A stretch of DNA of 64,000 bases. Origin: Chelydra serpentina (taxonomy: Eukaryota; Chordata; Testudines; Chelydridae). Both the position numbers and the translations under genes were made by a program. Shown piece after piece: positions 21,241 through 33,225 of the stretch. The DNA lies in the NCBI GenBank assembly GCA_037349315.1, contig JBAIAC010000558.1:1-64000 (forward strand), given 5' to 3'. How positions within the stretch are numbered: position 1 is the first letter of the stretch; the number at the start of each line of letters is the position of its first letter. A model generated the notes under the pieces. The model was not told the origin of the DNA. It saw only the letters and a list, made by a program, of their open reading frames with translations, and did no database searches.

Positions 21241-24093
21241 TTCCCCCTCACACTAACCCCACCCCAACCCTCACCCCACCCCCACCCTCACCCTCGCCCC
21301 CACCCCCACGCTCACCCTCACCCTAATCCTCATCCTCACCCTCACGCTACCCCCAGCCCCACGCCCACCCTCACCCTCACTCTCACCCCCACCGCCACTC
21401 CGACCCTCACCCTCACCCTCACCCCCACCCACACTCTCACCCTCACCCACCACCCTAACCCTCATCCTCACCCTCACCCCACGCACAGCCCCACTCCCAC
21501 CCTCACCCTCACCCCCACCGCCACTCCGACCCTAACCCTAACCCCCACCCCCAGCTCCTCCCTCACCCTCACCACCACCCACACCCCCACGCACACCCTC
21601 ACTCCCACCCCCACCCTCACCCCCACCCCCACAACCACCCACACTCTCACCCTCACCCTCACTCTCACCCACAGCACCGCCCTCAACCTCACCCTCACCG
21701 TCACCCTCTCACTCATCGCCACCCCCATGCTCACCCTCACCCACACAGTCACCGAAACCCCCACTCCCAATCCCACTCTGACCCTCACTCCCACCCCCAC
21801 CCTCACCCTCAACCCCACTCCCACCCCCACACTCACCCTGACCCTCTCTCTCAACCCAACACCCAACCCACCTCCAACCCCACCCACACACTCACCCGCA
21901 CCCGCACCCTCACCATAATGCTCATCTTCACCCTCACCCCCACCCCCACCCTCACACTCCCCCTATCCGTAACCCTCTCCCTCACCCTCGACCTCACCCC
22001 AACTCCCACCCCCAACCCCACCATCATCCTCACCCTTACCCCAACCCTCACAATCACCCTCACGCTCACACACAAACCCATACCCACGACCAGGCACACC
22101 CCCAGCCCCACCCCCACCCTTACGCTCACCCTCACCCCCACCCCCACTCACAGCCTCTAAATCACTCACACCCCAACCCCACCCTCACCCTCACCCCTAA
22201 ACCACACCCCCACCCTCCCCCTCCCCCCACCCTTCACCAGCACTCCCACCCTCACCCTCACCGTAACCTCCACACCCACCCTCACCATCACCCTCACCCC
22301 AACCCCCACCGCCAGCCCACCCCCACCCTTACCCTCACCTTCAGCCTCACCCTCACTCCCACCCCCACCCTCACCCTAACCCTAACCGTAACACTCACCC
22401 TCACCCTCACACACACCCCAACCCCCACCCTCACCCTCACGCTCACCCTCACCATGACCCTAACTCCAAAGCCTACCGTCACTATCACCCTTACCCCCAC
22501 CATCACCACCATCCTCACCCTCACCCACACCCTCACCCTCAACCTCACCCCATCCCCACCCACATCCACCCTCACCCCGCCCCCTAGCCCATCCTCCTCC
22601 TCACCCTCACCCTCATCTTCACCCCCACCCCCACTGTCGCTCTCACCCTCACCCTCACCCCAGCCCGATGCTCACCTTCACCCTCTCCCTTACCCCCACC
22701 CTCACGCTCACCCCCACCCTCACCCTCACCCCCACACCCTCTCCCACCCTCACAATCACCCCAACTCCCACCCCCACCCTCACCCTCACCCCACCCCCAC
22801 CCTCACCATCACACTCAACCCCACCCCCGCCCTCTCCCCCACACTCACCTTCATCCTAACCCCGACCCACAACCCCATCCCCACCCCCACCCTCACCCTC
22901 ACTCCCACTCGCACAATCACCCTCACTCTCACCATCACCCCCACCCCCACCCAAACCCCCACCCTCACCCTTACCCTCACAGTAAAACCAAACCCCACCC
23001 TAACCCTCACCTTCACCCCCAACCCCACTCCCACCCTCACTCTCACCCTCGCCCCACCCCCACCCGAACCCAACCCCACCCCCACCCTCCTCCTCACCCG
23101 CACTCTCATCCTCAGCTCCACCCTCAGCCTCTCCCTCAGCCTCACCCTCACCCTCAACGCCACCCCCACTCCCACCCTCACCCTCACCTCACTCCTACCC
23201 ACACCCTCACTCTCACCCTCACCCTCACACTCACCGTCACTCTCACACTCAGCCTAATCAAACCCTCACCCTCACGCTCAACCTCACCCTCACCCCAACC
23301 GCCCCTTTCACCCCCCACTCCCACCCTAATCCTCACACTCACCCTCAACCCAAACGTCACCCTCACCATCACCCTCACCCTCAACCCCACCCCCAACCTA
23401 CCTCACCCTCACCCTTACCCCAACCCCCCAAATCGCCCTCACGCTCACCGTCAAACCCACCCCCACGCACACCCCACCCCCACTCTTATGCTCACCCCCA
23501 TCCCCACTCCCACCATCACCCTCACTCAGACCCCCACCCCCACCCTCACCCTCACGTCAATCCCCAGCCCCACCCCCAACCTCACCACCAACACCAACCC
23601 CACCCCCACCCTCACCCTCACTCTCACCCTAACCCTCACCCTCAACTTCACCCCAACCCTCACCCCCACAACAACCCCGAACCTCGCCATCACCCTATCC
23701 CCCAAACCCACCATCACCATCCCCCTCACACTAAGCCCCCAAACACTCCATCAGTATCCCCTTCACCCTCACCCCCACCCCAACCCCCAGCCCCTCCCTC
23801 TCCCTCACCCTCAACCTTAGCCGAACCCCCACAATAACCCTCAGCCTCACACTCAACCCCACACCCACGCCCACCCCACCCCCACTCCCACCCCCACCCT
23901 CACCCTCACCCTCACACTAACCCTCAAACCCACCGTGAGCATCACCTTCACCCTCACCCCGACGTCCACCATCACCCTCATACTCACCCTCACCACCACC
24001 CCACCCCCCCACCCTCACCCAAACCCCCACGCCCACCCTCACCCTAACCCCAACCCCCACCCCCACCCCAACCTCTCACCCTCACCCTAACTC

Positions 24094-24120
24094 TAACCCT
24101 AACCCTAACCCTAATCCTAA
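24094..24120. repeat. Short interstitial telomeric repeat (CCCTAA)n
   Basis: About four near-perfect CCCTAA hexamers (vertebrate telomere repeat, C strand) within the CCCTCA satellite. Shorter runs occur near 24968-24980, 36050-36062 and 37911-37932. CCCTCA differs from CCCTAA by one base, so these may be the ancestral or least-decayed units. Confidence 0.7.
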
Positions 24121-24320
24121 CCCTCGCCCTCAGTTTAACACTCACCCCAACCTCCACCCCCACCCCCAGCCTCCCCCTCCCCCTCACCCCCACCTCACCC
24201 TCACAATCACCCCGACCACCACCCCCACCCTCCTCCTCACCCTCACCCTCACCCTAACCTCCACCCATCACCCTCACCCTGAGCATAACGCTCAACCTGA
24301 CCCCCACCCCCACCCTCACC

Positions 24321-24912
24321 TTGTGACGGTGGGGGTGAGGTGGGGCGGTGGGGTGGTGGTGACGGTGAGTGTTAGGGATGTGGTGGGGGTGGGGTTTGTG
24401 GTGAGGGTGAGCGTGAGGGTGAGGGTGGGGGGTGGGAGGGAGGATCAGGGTGGCGGTGAGGATGGGGGTAGGTGTCAGGGTGATGGTGAGGGTTGGGGTG
24501 GGGGTTAGGGTGAGGGTGGGGTGAGGGTGAGGGTGAGGATAGGTGGTGAGGGTGGGAGTGAGGCTGAGGGTGAGGGTGAGGGAGGGAATGAGAGTGAGGG
24601 AGAGGGTGCGGGTGGGGGTGGGAGTGAGCGTAAAGGTGGGGCTGTGGGTGGGGTGTTCGTGGGCGTGGGTTTGAGGGTGAGGGTGATTGTGGGTGTTGGG
24701 GTAAGGGTGAGGGTGACGGTGAGCTTGGAGGTGGGGATGGGGGTGGAGGTGAGGGTGAGGGTGAAAGTGGGGTTTGGGTGAGGGTGAGACTGGGGGTGGG
24801 GGTGGGGATGGGGGTTGGAGTGAGGGTGAGGTTGAGGGTGAGTCCGTGGGTGAGGGTTAGGGTTAGGGTGAGGGTGGGGGTGGGGTGGGGATAAGGGTGA
24901 GGTTGAGCGTTA
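24321..24912 (-). repeat. Inverted satellite block (G-rich on plus strand), A2
   Basis: The same satellite flips orientation at about 24320 (CACCTTGTGACGGTGGGG) and returns at about 24912 (GAGCGTTACTCCCCC). The 592-bp block reads TGAGGG/GGGGTG on the plus strand. It matches the 591-bp block at 50456-51046 of unit 2, so the inversion predates the duplication. Confidence 0.85.
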
Positions 24913-25615
24913 CTCCCCCACCCTCAGCCTCATTCTCACCCTCACCCTATCCATAACCATAGCCCTAACCCTAACCCTCACTCACACCCCGACCCCCACC
25001 CTCACCCACACCACCACCCCACCCCACGCCCACCCTCACCCCAACCGCCATCGCCAACCCCACCCTCACCATCACCGTGAGCCTCACCCCCACCCTCACC
25101 CTAATCCCCACCCCCAACCCGCACCCTCTCCCTCACCCTCACCCCCACCCCACCCTCACTCTCACCCCCACCCCTACCCCCACCCCAACCCTAACTCTCA
25201 ACCTCACCCCAACCGCCACCTTCAACCCCACCCCCACCCTCACCCTCACCCCAAACCCCACCCTCACCATTACCCTCACCCTCACCCCCTCCCCCAGCCC
25301 ACGCCCAACCTCACCCATAACCCCACCTCAGCCCCACCCCAACCCTCACCATCACCGTGAGCCTCACCCCCACCCTCATCCTAATCCCCACCCAACCCTC
25401 ACCCCAACCACCACCCCCAACCCCACCCTCACCCTCACCCCTAACCCCACCCCAACCCTAACCCTCAACCTCACCCTCACCCCAACCACCATCCCAAACC
25501 TCACCCCCACCCTAACCCTCACCCCAAACCTCACCCTTACCATTAACCTCCTCCTCCCCCCTCCCCCAACTCCACCCCCAACCCCACCCCCACAATCACC
25601 CCAAGCCACATCCAT
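24913..25615 (+). repeat. C-rich hexamer satellite, block A3
   Basis: CCCTCA/CCCCAACC repeats up to the junction CAAGCCACATCCATGCAATACC with the AT-rich satellite. The same junction occurs at about 51549-51570 in unit 2. No gene seen. Confidence 0.88.
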
Positions 25616-28600
25616 GCAATACCTCGCAATGAACAATTCATTCTTGTTCAGAACAAGAAGCAAATTTAACCTGGAATCCTCTTAAAAACGCCAGTTAGGT
25701 TTGCTGCTTCGCTTCTTGCACTGGCTTGCCTCCTCCTAAATCAGTTATGCTCTACATGTTGGCTTTTCGTACATATCCGTTCGTAAGAATACCTCGCAAT
25801 GAACAATTCAACCTTGTTCACTGCTACTGCCAGCTCTCTCCTGTAATCCTCCTCCAAAAGTTATTTAAATGTACTGCTGCGATTTTGGTACAGATCCGTT
25901 CGTGAGAATACCTCACTACGATCAATTCAATCCTGTTCACTCCAAGTTCCAAATTTCTCCTGGAAGCCTCTTTGATACGTCCGTTATATGTTCCACTGAG
26001 CTTTTTTTAGCTATTAGATTTTGAAAATTCCTAAAAAAGCATTTCAATTCTGTTCACTGCTACAGACGAATTTCACATGGAATCCTGCTCCAAAAGCCGT
26101 TATGCTGCACTGGTTTGGCTTTTCGTACAGTTCCGTATGAATAATTCACTCCTGTTAACAGCAAATTCCAAATTTATCCTGGAATCCTCTTAAAAAGGCC
26201 AGTTAGCTGTTATGCTGCGCTTTTTGTACACATCGGTTCGTGAAAATTCCTCACAAAGAGCATTTCAATTTTTTTCTCTGCTACAACTAAATTTCTCTTG
26301 GAATCCCCCCCTAAAAGCAATTATGCTGTACAGGTTAGCTTTTGTTCAAATCCGTTCGTAAGAATACCAGGCAAAGCACAATTCAATCCTGTTCACTGCT
26401 ATTGCCAATCGCTCATGTAATCCAACTCCAAAACCTATTTTAATGAATTGCTACGACATTGGTACAGTTCCTTTCATGAGAATACCTCACAATGAACAAT
26501 TTAATCCTTTACACGGCAAAATTCATAATTTTCCAGGAATCCTCTTAGAAATATGCCAGCTACATATGCAGCGGGGCTTGTGCGTGAAAATTACTGAAAA
26601 AGAGCATTTCAATTTTTTTCACTGCTTCAGCTAAATTTCTATTGGAATCTGCCTCCAAAAGTATTTAAAAGTACTGCTAGGATTTTGGTACAGATCCGTT
26701 CGTAAGAATACCACGCAATGAGCAATTCAATCCTGTTCACTGCTCCGTCCATATCTCTCCTGTAATCCACCTCGAGAAGCTATTTTAATGTACTGTTGCA
26801 TTTACTGTAAAGATCCTTTCGTAAGAATACCTCAGAATAAACAATTTAATTCTTTTCACGGGAAGTTGCAAATTTGTCCTGGAATACTCTTAAAAAGGCC
26901 AGTTAGATGTCCTGCTGCGCTTCTTGTACAGATCGGTTCGTGAAAATGCCTCACAAAGAGCATTTCTATTTTTTAATTGCTACAACTAAATAGCTCCAGG
27001 AAACTTCCCAGAAATCAATTAGGCTGCATTGGTTGGCTTTTCGTAATGTAACGCTTGTGAGAATACCTCGTTTTGAATAACTGAACCCTGTTCACTGCTA
27101 CTGCCAAATCTCGCCTGGAATCCGTCTCCAAAAGATATATAAGTGTACTGCTGCGATTTTCGTACTGATCGGTTCGTAAGAATACCTCACTTCGATCAAT
27201 TCAATCCTGTTTAGTGGAAGTTCCAAATTCCTCCTGGAAGCTTCTTTGAAACGCCAGTTTGACGTTCTACTGCGCTTTTTGGATCTATTAGTTGATAAAA
27301 ATTCCAAACAAAGCATTTCAATTCTTTTCACTGCTACAGACAAATTTCACATGGAATTCTCCTCCTAAAGCCGTTAAGCTGCACTGGTTGACGTTTCGAA
27401 CAAATCCGTTGGTGAGAATCCCTTACAATGAACAATTCAATCCTGTTAACAGCAAGTTCCAAAATTATCCTGGAATCCTCTTAAAAAGGCCAGTTAGATG
27501 TTCTGCTGCACATTTTGTACAGATCGGTTCGTGAAAATGCCTCACAAAGAGCTTTTAAATTTTTTCACTGCTACATCTAAATTTCTCCTGGCATCCGCCA
27601 CGGAAAGTAATTATGCATCACTGGTGTGCTTTTCGTACAGAACAGTTCGTGGGAATATCTCGCAATGAACAATTCAAACATGTTTACTGCTATTGCCCAA
27701 TCACTCCTGTAATACACCTAAAAGAGCTATTTAAATGTAATGCTGCGATTTTGGTCCAGATTCGTTCGTGAGAATACCTCACTACGATCAATTCAATCCT
27801 GTTCACTGCAAGTTCCACATTTATCCTGGAATCCTCTTAAAATACGCCAGTTAGATATGCTGCTGGGCTTCTTGTTCATGAACAGTCCTCACAAAGAGCA
27901 TTTAATTTTTTTAACTGCTACAACTACATTTTTCCAGGAATTTTCCTAGACATCAATTAGGCTGCACGGCTTGGCTTTTTCTACTGTTCCTTTTGTGAGA
28001 CTACTTCTTTTGCCAATCTCTCCTGTAATACACCTACAAAAGCTATCTAAATGTAATGTTGCCATTTTGGTACCGATCCGTTCGTGACAATACATAACTA
28101 CGATAAATTCAATCCTGTTCAGTGCAAATTCAAATTTAATCCTGGAAGCCTCATAAAAAGGCCAGTTAAATGTTCTGCTGCGCTTTATTGTACAGATCGG
28201 TTCGTGAAAATTCCTCGCAAAGAGCATTTCAATGTTTTCACTGCTACAACTAAATTTCTCCTGGAATCCTCCTCCATAAGCAATTATGCTGTACAGGTTT
28301 GCTTTTCGTACAAATCCGTTCGTAAGAATACCTCGCCATGCACAATTCAATCCTGTTCACTGCTATTGCCAAATCGCTCCTGTACTCCAACTTCAAAGCC
28401 TACTTTAATGAATTCCTACGACTTTGTTATAGATCCGTTCGTGAGAATACATCACTATGAACAATTTAATCCTTTACACGGCAAGTTCCATAATTTTCCA
28501 GGAATCCTCTTAAAATATGCCAGCTAGATATGCAGCAGGGCTTCTTGTGCGTGAAAATTACTGAAAAAGAGCATTTCAATTATTTCACTGCTTCAGCTAA

Positions 28601-31600
28601 ACTTCTCCTGGAATCCTCCTCCAAAAGAATTTAAAAGTACTGCTAGGATTTTGGTACAGATCCGTTCGTAAGAATACCACGCAATGAACAATTCAATCCT
28701 GTTCACTGCTACATCCAAATCTCTCCTGTAATCCACCTCGAGAAGATATTTTAATGTTCTGTTGCATTTTTGGTAAAGATCCTTTCGTAAGAATACCTCA
28801 GAATAAACAATTTAATTCTTTTCACGGGAAGTTGCAAATTTGTCCTGGAATACTCTTAAAAAGGCCAGTTAGATGTCCTGCTGCGCTTCTTGTACAGATC
28901 GGTTCGTGAAAATGCCTCACAAAGAGCATTTCCATTTTTTAATTGCTACAACTAAATAGCTCCAGGAAACATCCCAGAAATCAATTAGGCTGCATTGGTT
29001 GGCTTTTCGTAATGTAACGCTTGTGAGAATACCTCGTTTTGAATAACTGAACCCTGTTCACTGCTACTGCCAAATCTCGCCTGGAATCCGTTTCCAAAAG
29101 ATATATAAGTGTACTGCTGCGATTTTCGTACTGATCGGTTCGTAAGAATACCTCACTTCGATCAATTCAATCCTGTTTAGTGGAAGTTCCAAATTCCTCC
29201 TGGAAGCTTCTTTGAAACGCCAGTTTGACGTTCTACTGCGCTTTTTGGATCTATTAGTTGATAAAAATTCCAAACAAAGCATTTCAATTCTTTTCACTGC
29301 TACAGACAAATTTTACATGGAATTCTCCTCCTAAAGCCGTTAAGCTGCACTGGTTGACGTTTCGAACAAATCCGTTCGTGAGAATCCCTTACAATGAACA
29401 ATTCAATCCTGTTAACAGCAAGTTCCAAAATTATCCTGGAATCCTCTTAAAAAGGCCAGTTAGATGTTCTGCTGCACATTTTGTACAGATCGGTCCGTGA
29501 AAATGCCTCACAAAGAGCTTTTAAATTTTTTCATTGCTACATCTAAATTTCTCCTGGCATCCGCCACGGAAAGTAATTATGCATCACTGGTGTGCTTTTC
29601 GTACAGATCAGTTCGTGGGAATATCTCGCAATGAACAATTCAAACCTGTTTACTGCTATTGCCCAATCACACCTGTAATACAACTAAAAGAGCTATTTAA
29701 ATGTAATGCTGCGATTTTGGTCCAGATTCGTTCGTGAGAATACCTCACTACGATCAATTCAATCCTGTTCACTGCAAGTTCCACATTTATCCTGGAATCC
29801 TCTTAAAATACGCCAGTTAGATATGCTGCTGGGCTTCTTGTTCATGAACAGTCCTCACAAAGAGCATTTAATTTTTTTAACTGCTACAACTACATTTTTC
29901 CAGGAATTTTCCTAGACATCAATTAGGCTGCACGGCTTGGCTTTTTCTACTGTTCCTTTTGTGAGAATACTTCTTTTGCCAATCTCTCCTGTAATACACC
30001 TACAAAAGCTATCTAAATGTAATGTTGCCATTTTGGTACCGATCCATTCGTGACAATACATAACTACGATAAATTCAATCCTGTTCAGTGCAAATTCAAA
30101 TTTAATCCTGGAAGCCTCATAAAAAGGCCAGTTAAATGTTCTGCTGCGCTTTATTGTACAGATCGGTTCGTGAAAATTCCTCGCAAAGAGCATTTCAATG
30201 TTTTCACTGCTACAACTAAATTTCTCCTGGAATCCTCCTCCAATAGCAATTATGCTGTAGAGGTTGGCTTTTCGTACAAATCCGTTCGTAAGAATACCTC
30301 GCCATGCACAATTCAATCCTGTTCACTGCTATTGCCAAATCGCTCCTGTACTCCAACTTCAAAGCCTACTTTAATGAATTCCTACGACTTTGTTATAGAT
30401 CCGTTCGAGAGAATACATCACTATGAACAATTTAATCCTTTACACGGCAAGTTCCATAATTTTCCAGGAATCCTCTTGAAATATGCCAGCTAGATATGCA
30501 GCAGGGCTTCTTGTGCGTGAAAATTACTGAAAAAGAGCATTTCAATTATTTCACTGCTTCAGCTAAACTTCTCCTGGAATCCTCCTCCAAAAGAATTTAA
30601 AAGTACTGCTAGGATTTTGGTACAGATCCGTTCGTAAGAATACCACGCAATGAACAATTCAATCCTGTTCACTGCTACTGCCAAATCTCTCCTGTAATCC
30701 ACCTCGAGAAGATATTTTAATGTACTGCTGCATTTTTGGTAAAGATCCTTTCGTAAGAATACCTCAGAATAAACAATTTAATTCTTTTCATGGCAAGTTG
30801 CAAATTTATCCTGGAATCCTCTTAAAAAGGCCAGTTTGATCTTCTTCTGCGCTTTTTGTACAGATCGGTTAGTGAAAATGCCTCACAAAGAGCTTTTAAA
30901 TTTTTTCACTGCTACATCTAAATTTCTCCTGGAATCCTCCACCGAAAGTAATTATGCATCACTGGTGGGCTCGTCGTACAGATCCGTTCGTGGGAATATC
31001 TCGCAATGAAGAATTCAAACCTGTTTACTGCTATTGCCCAATCTCTCCTGTAATACACCTAAAAGAGCTATTTAAAGGTAATGCTCCGATTTTGGTCCAG
31101 GTTCGTTCGTGAGAATACCTCACTACGATCAATTCAATCCTGTTCAGTGCAAGTTCCAAATTTCTCCTGGAAACCTCTTGGAAACGTCCGTTAGATCTTC
31201 CACTGAACTTTTTGTAGCTATTAGATTTTGAAAATTCCTAAAAAGCATTTCATTTCTGTTCACCTCAACAGACGAATTTCACATGGAATCCTGCTCCAAA
31301 AGCCGTTATGCTGCACTGGTTTGGCTATTCGTACAGTTCTGTATGAATAATTCACTCCTATTTTTAGCAAGTTCCAAATTTATCATGGAATCCTCTTTAA
31401 AAGACCTGTTCGATGTTCTGCTGTGCTTTTTGTACTGATCGGTTCGTGAAAATTCCTCACAAAGAGCATTTGAATTTTTTCACTGCTACAACTAAATTTC
31501 TCCTGGAATCCTCCTCCAAAAGCAATTATGCTGCACTGGTTGCCTTTTCGTCCAGTCCTTTTGTAAGAATACCTCGCAATGAACAATTCAACCCTGTTCA

Positions 31601-32960
31601 CTGCTACTGCCAAATCTCTCCTGTAATCCACCTCCGTAAGCTAATTGAATATAATGATGCGATTTTGGTACAGCTCCATTCGTAATAATACCTCACAATG
31701 AACAATTTAATCGTTTCACTGCAAGTTCCACATTTATCCTGGAATCCTCTTAAAATACGCCAGTTAGATATGCTGCTGGGCTTCTTGTTCGTGAAAAGTC
31801 CTCACAAAGAGCATTTTAATTTTTTAACTGCTACAACTAAATTTTTCCATTAATGTTCCTAGAAATCAATTAGGCTGCACTGCTTGGCTTTTCCTACTGT
31901 TCCTTTTGTGAGAATACGTCTTTTGCCAATCTCTCCTGTAATACACCTACAAAAGCTATCTAAATGTAATGCTGCCATTTTGGTACAGATCCGTTTGTGA
32001 GAATACATAACTACGATCAATTCAATCCTGTTCAGTGCAAGTTCCAAATTTCTACTGGAAGCCTCTTTGAAACGTCCGTTAAACGTTCTTCTGCGCTTTT
32101 TGTATCTATTAGGTGATGAAAATTTCAAACAAAGCATTTCAATTCTGGTCACTGCTACAGAGAAATTTCACCTGGAATCCTCCTCCCAAAGCCGTTATGC
32201 TGCTTTGGTTGGCTTTTCGTACAAATCCGTTCGTGACAATACCTTGCAATGAACAATTCAATCCTGTTAATAGCAAGTTCCAAATATTTCCAGGGCTCTT
32301 CTTAAAAAGGCCAGTTAGAAGTTCTGCTGCGCATTTTTTACAGATCGGTTCGTGAAAATTCCTCGCAAAGAGATTTCAATTTTTTCACTGCAACAATTAA
32401 ATTTCTCCTGGAATCCTCCAGCAAAAATAATTGAGCTGCACTGGTGGGCTTTTCGTCCACATCCGTTTGTAAGAATATCTCGCAATCAACAACTCAACCC
32501 TGTTCACTGCTACAGCCTAATCTCTCCTGTTATACACCTACTACAGCTATTTAAATGTAATGCTGCGATTTTGGTACAGATCCGTTCGTGAGAATACCTT
32601 ACTACGATCAATTCAATCCTGTTCACTGCAAGTTACAAATTTCTCCTGGAAGCCACTTTGAAACGTCCGTTAGATGTTCTACTGCGTTTTTTGTACCTAT
32701 TAGATTTTGAAAATTCCTCAAAAAGCATTTCTATTCTGTTCACTGCTACAGACGAATTTCACATGCAATCCTCCTCCAAAAGCCGTTATGATGCACAGGT
32801 TGGCTTTAGGTACTGTTCCGTTTCTCATACCTCGCTATGAATAATGTTCACTGCTACTGCCAAATCTCTCCTGTAATCCACCTCCAAAAGTTTTTTAAAG
32901 GAACTGCTTTGACTTTGGTACAGAGCATTAGCTGTACTGCTGAGCTTCTGGTACAGATTC
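25616..32960. repeat. AT-rich satellite of about 116-bp monomers (unit 1)
   Basis: Tandem diverged monomers, each opening with a variant of CCGTTCGTGAGAATACCTC followed by AATGAACAATTCAATCCTGTTCACTGC. Successive openings in the homologous block of unit 2 are 109, 110, 117 or 119 bp apart. Monomers fall into classes (AGAATACC/TGCTACTGCC; GATCAATTC/GCAAGTTCC; AAAATTCC/CACAAAGAGCATTTC) that alternate. Small open frames in it repeat with the monomers and are not genes. Length about 7.3 kb here against 3.2 kb in unit 2. Confidence 0.88.
26750..30690. repeat. 1,966-bp higher-order repeat in AT-rich satellite
   Basis: A block of about 17 monomers is present twice in tandem with an offset of exactly 1,966 bp (for example ATCGGTTCGTGAAAATGCC at 26935 and 28901; 28084 and 30050). 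The copies look nearly identical, much closer than adjacent monomers are to each other. A more diverged third partial copy is suggested upstream (26440-26750). This recent amplification explains much of the extra length relative to unit 2. Confidence 0.82.
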
Positions 32961-33225
32961 CCTAGACCCAACCCCCATCCCCATCCTCACTGTAACCCCC
33001 ACCCCAACAGTCAACCTCACCCTCACCCCCACCCACACCCCCTCCCTTACGATCACCCCCACTCAAACCGCCCATCCCCACACTCAGCCGAACCCTCACC
33101 CCCAACCGCACACTCACTGCAACCCACACCCCGCCCCTCACCCTCACCTTCACCCTCACCCTCACCCCCGCCCTCACCACCACCCTCACGCCCCACCCGA
33201 CGCCCACCCTCACCCTCACTATCCC
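32961..33225 (+). repeat. C-rich hexamer satellite, block A4
   Basis: CCCTCA-type repeats immediately after the AT-satellite end (CTTCTGGTACAGATTCCCTAGACCC). The same edge is at 54780-54800 in unit 2. No gene seen. Confidence 0.85.

Larger units (their letters stand above)
20703..24320 (+). repeat. C-rich hexamer satellite (CCCTCA-like), block A1
   Basis: Degenerate tandem repeat dominated by CCCTCA and CCCCCA units, reading C-rich on the plus strand. Scattered CCCTAA telomere hexamers occur, including several in a row at about 24094-24120. A longer variant containing CATACCCACGACCAGGCACACC near 22079 recurs in other blocks. The open frames here encode His/Pro/Thr/Leu periodic peptides in all frames and are not genes. 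Confidence 0.9.

Noticed and set aside
24094..24120. Functional telomere end
   Set aside because: Only about four hexamers in a row, embedded in degenerate satellite with sequence on both sides.
20651..25685. Long open frames of His/Pro/Ser/Thr/Leu composition in the C-rich satellite, including a 295-codon frame in the unit 2 counterpart
   Set aside because: The hexamer-like repeat has almost no stops in several frames on both strands. The peptides are direct translations of CCCTCA/CCCCCA units with no domain and no conserved start.
25616..32960. Repeated 60-147 codon frames in the AT-rich satellite (for example 28084-28527 and 30050-30493)
   Set aside because: They recur at exactly the satellite period (1,966 bp), vary in frame, and lack any domain; they are by-products of the tandem repeat.
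25616..32960. CRISPR-like regular spacing of repeats
   Set aside because: Whole monomers are repeated with no unique spacers, and the context is eukaryotic.
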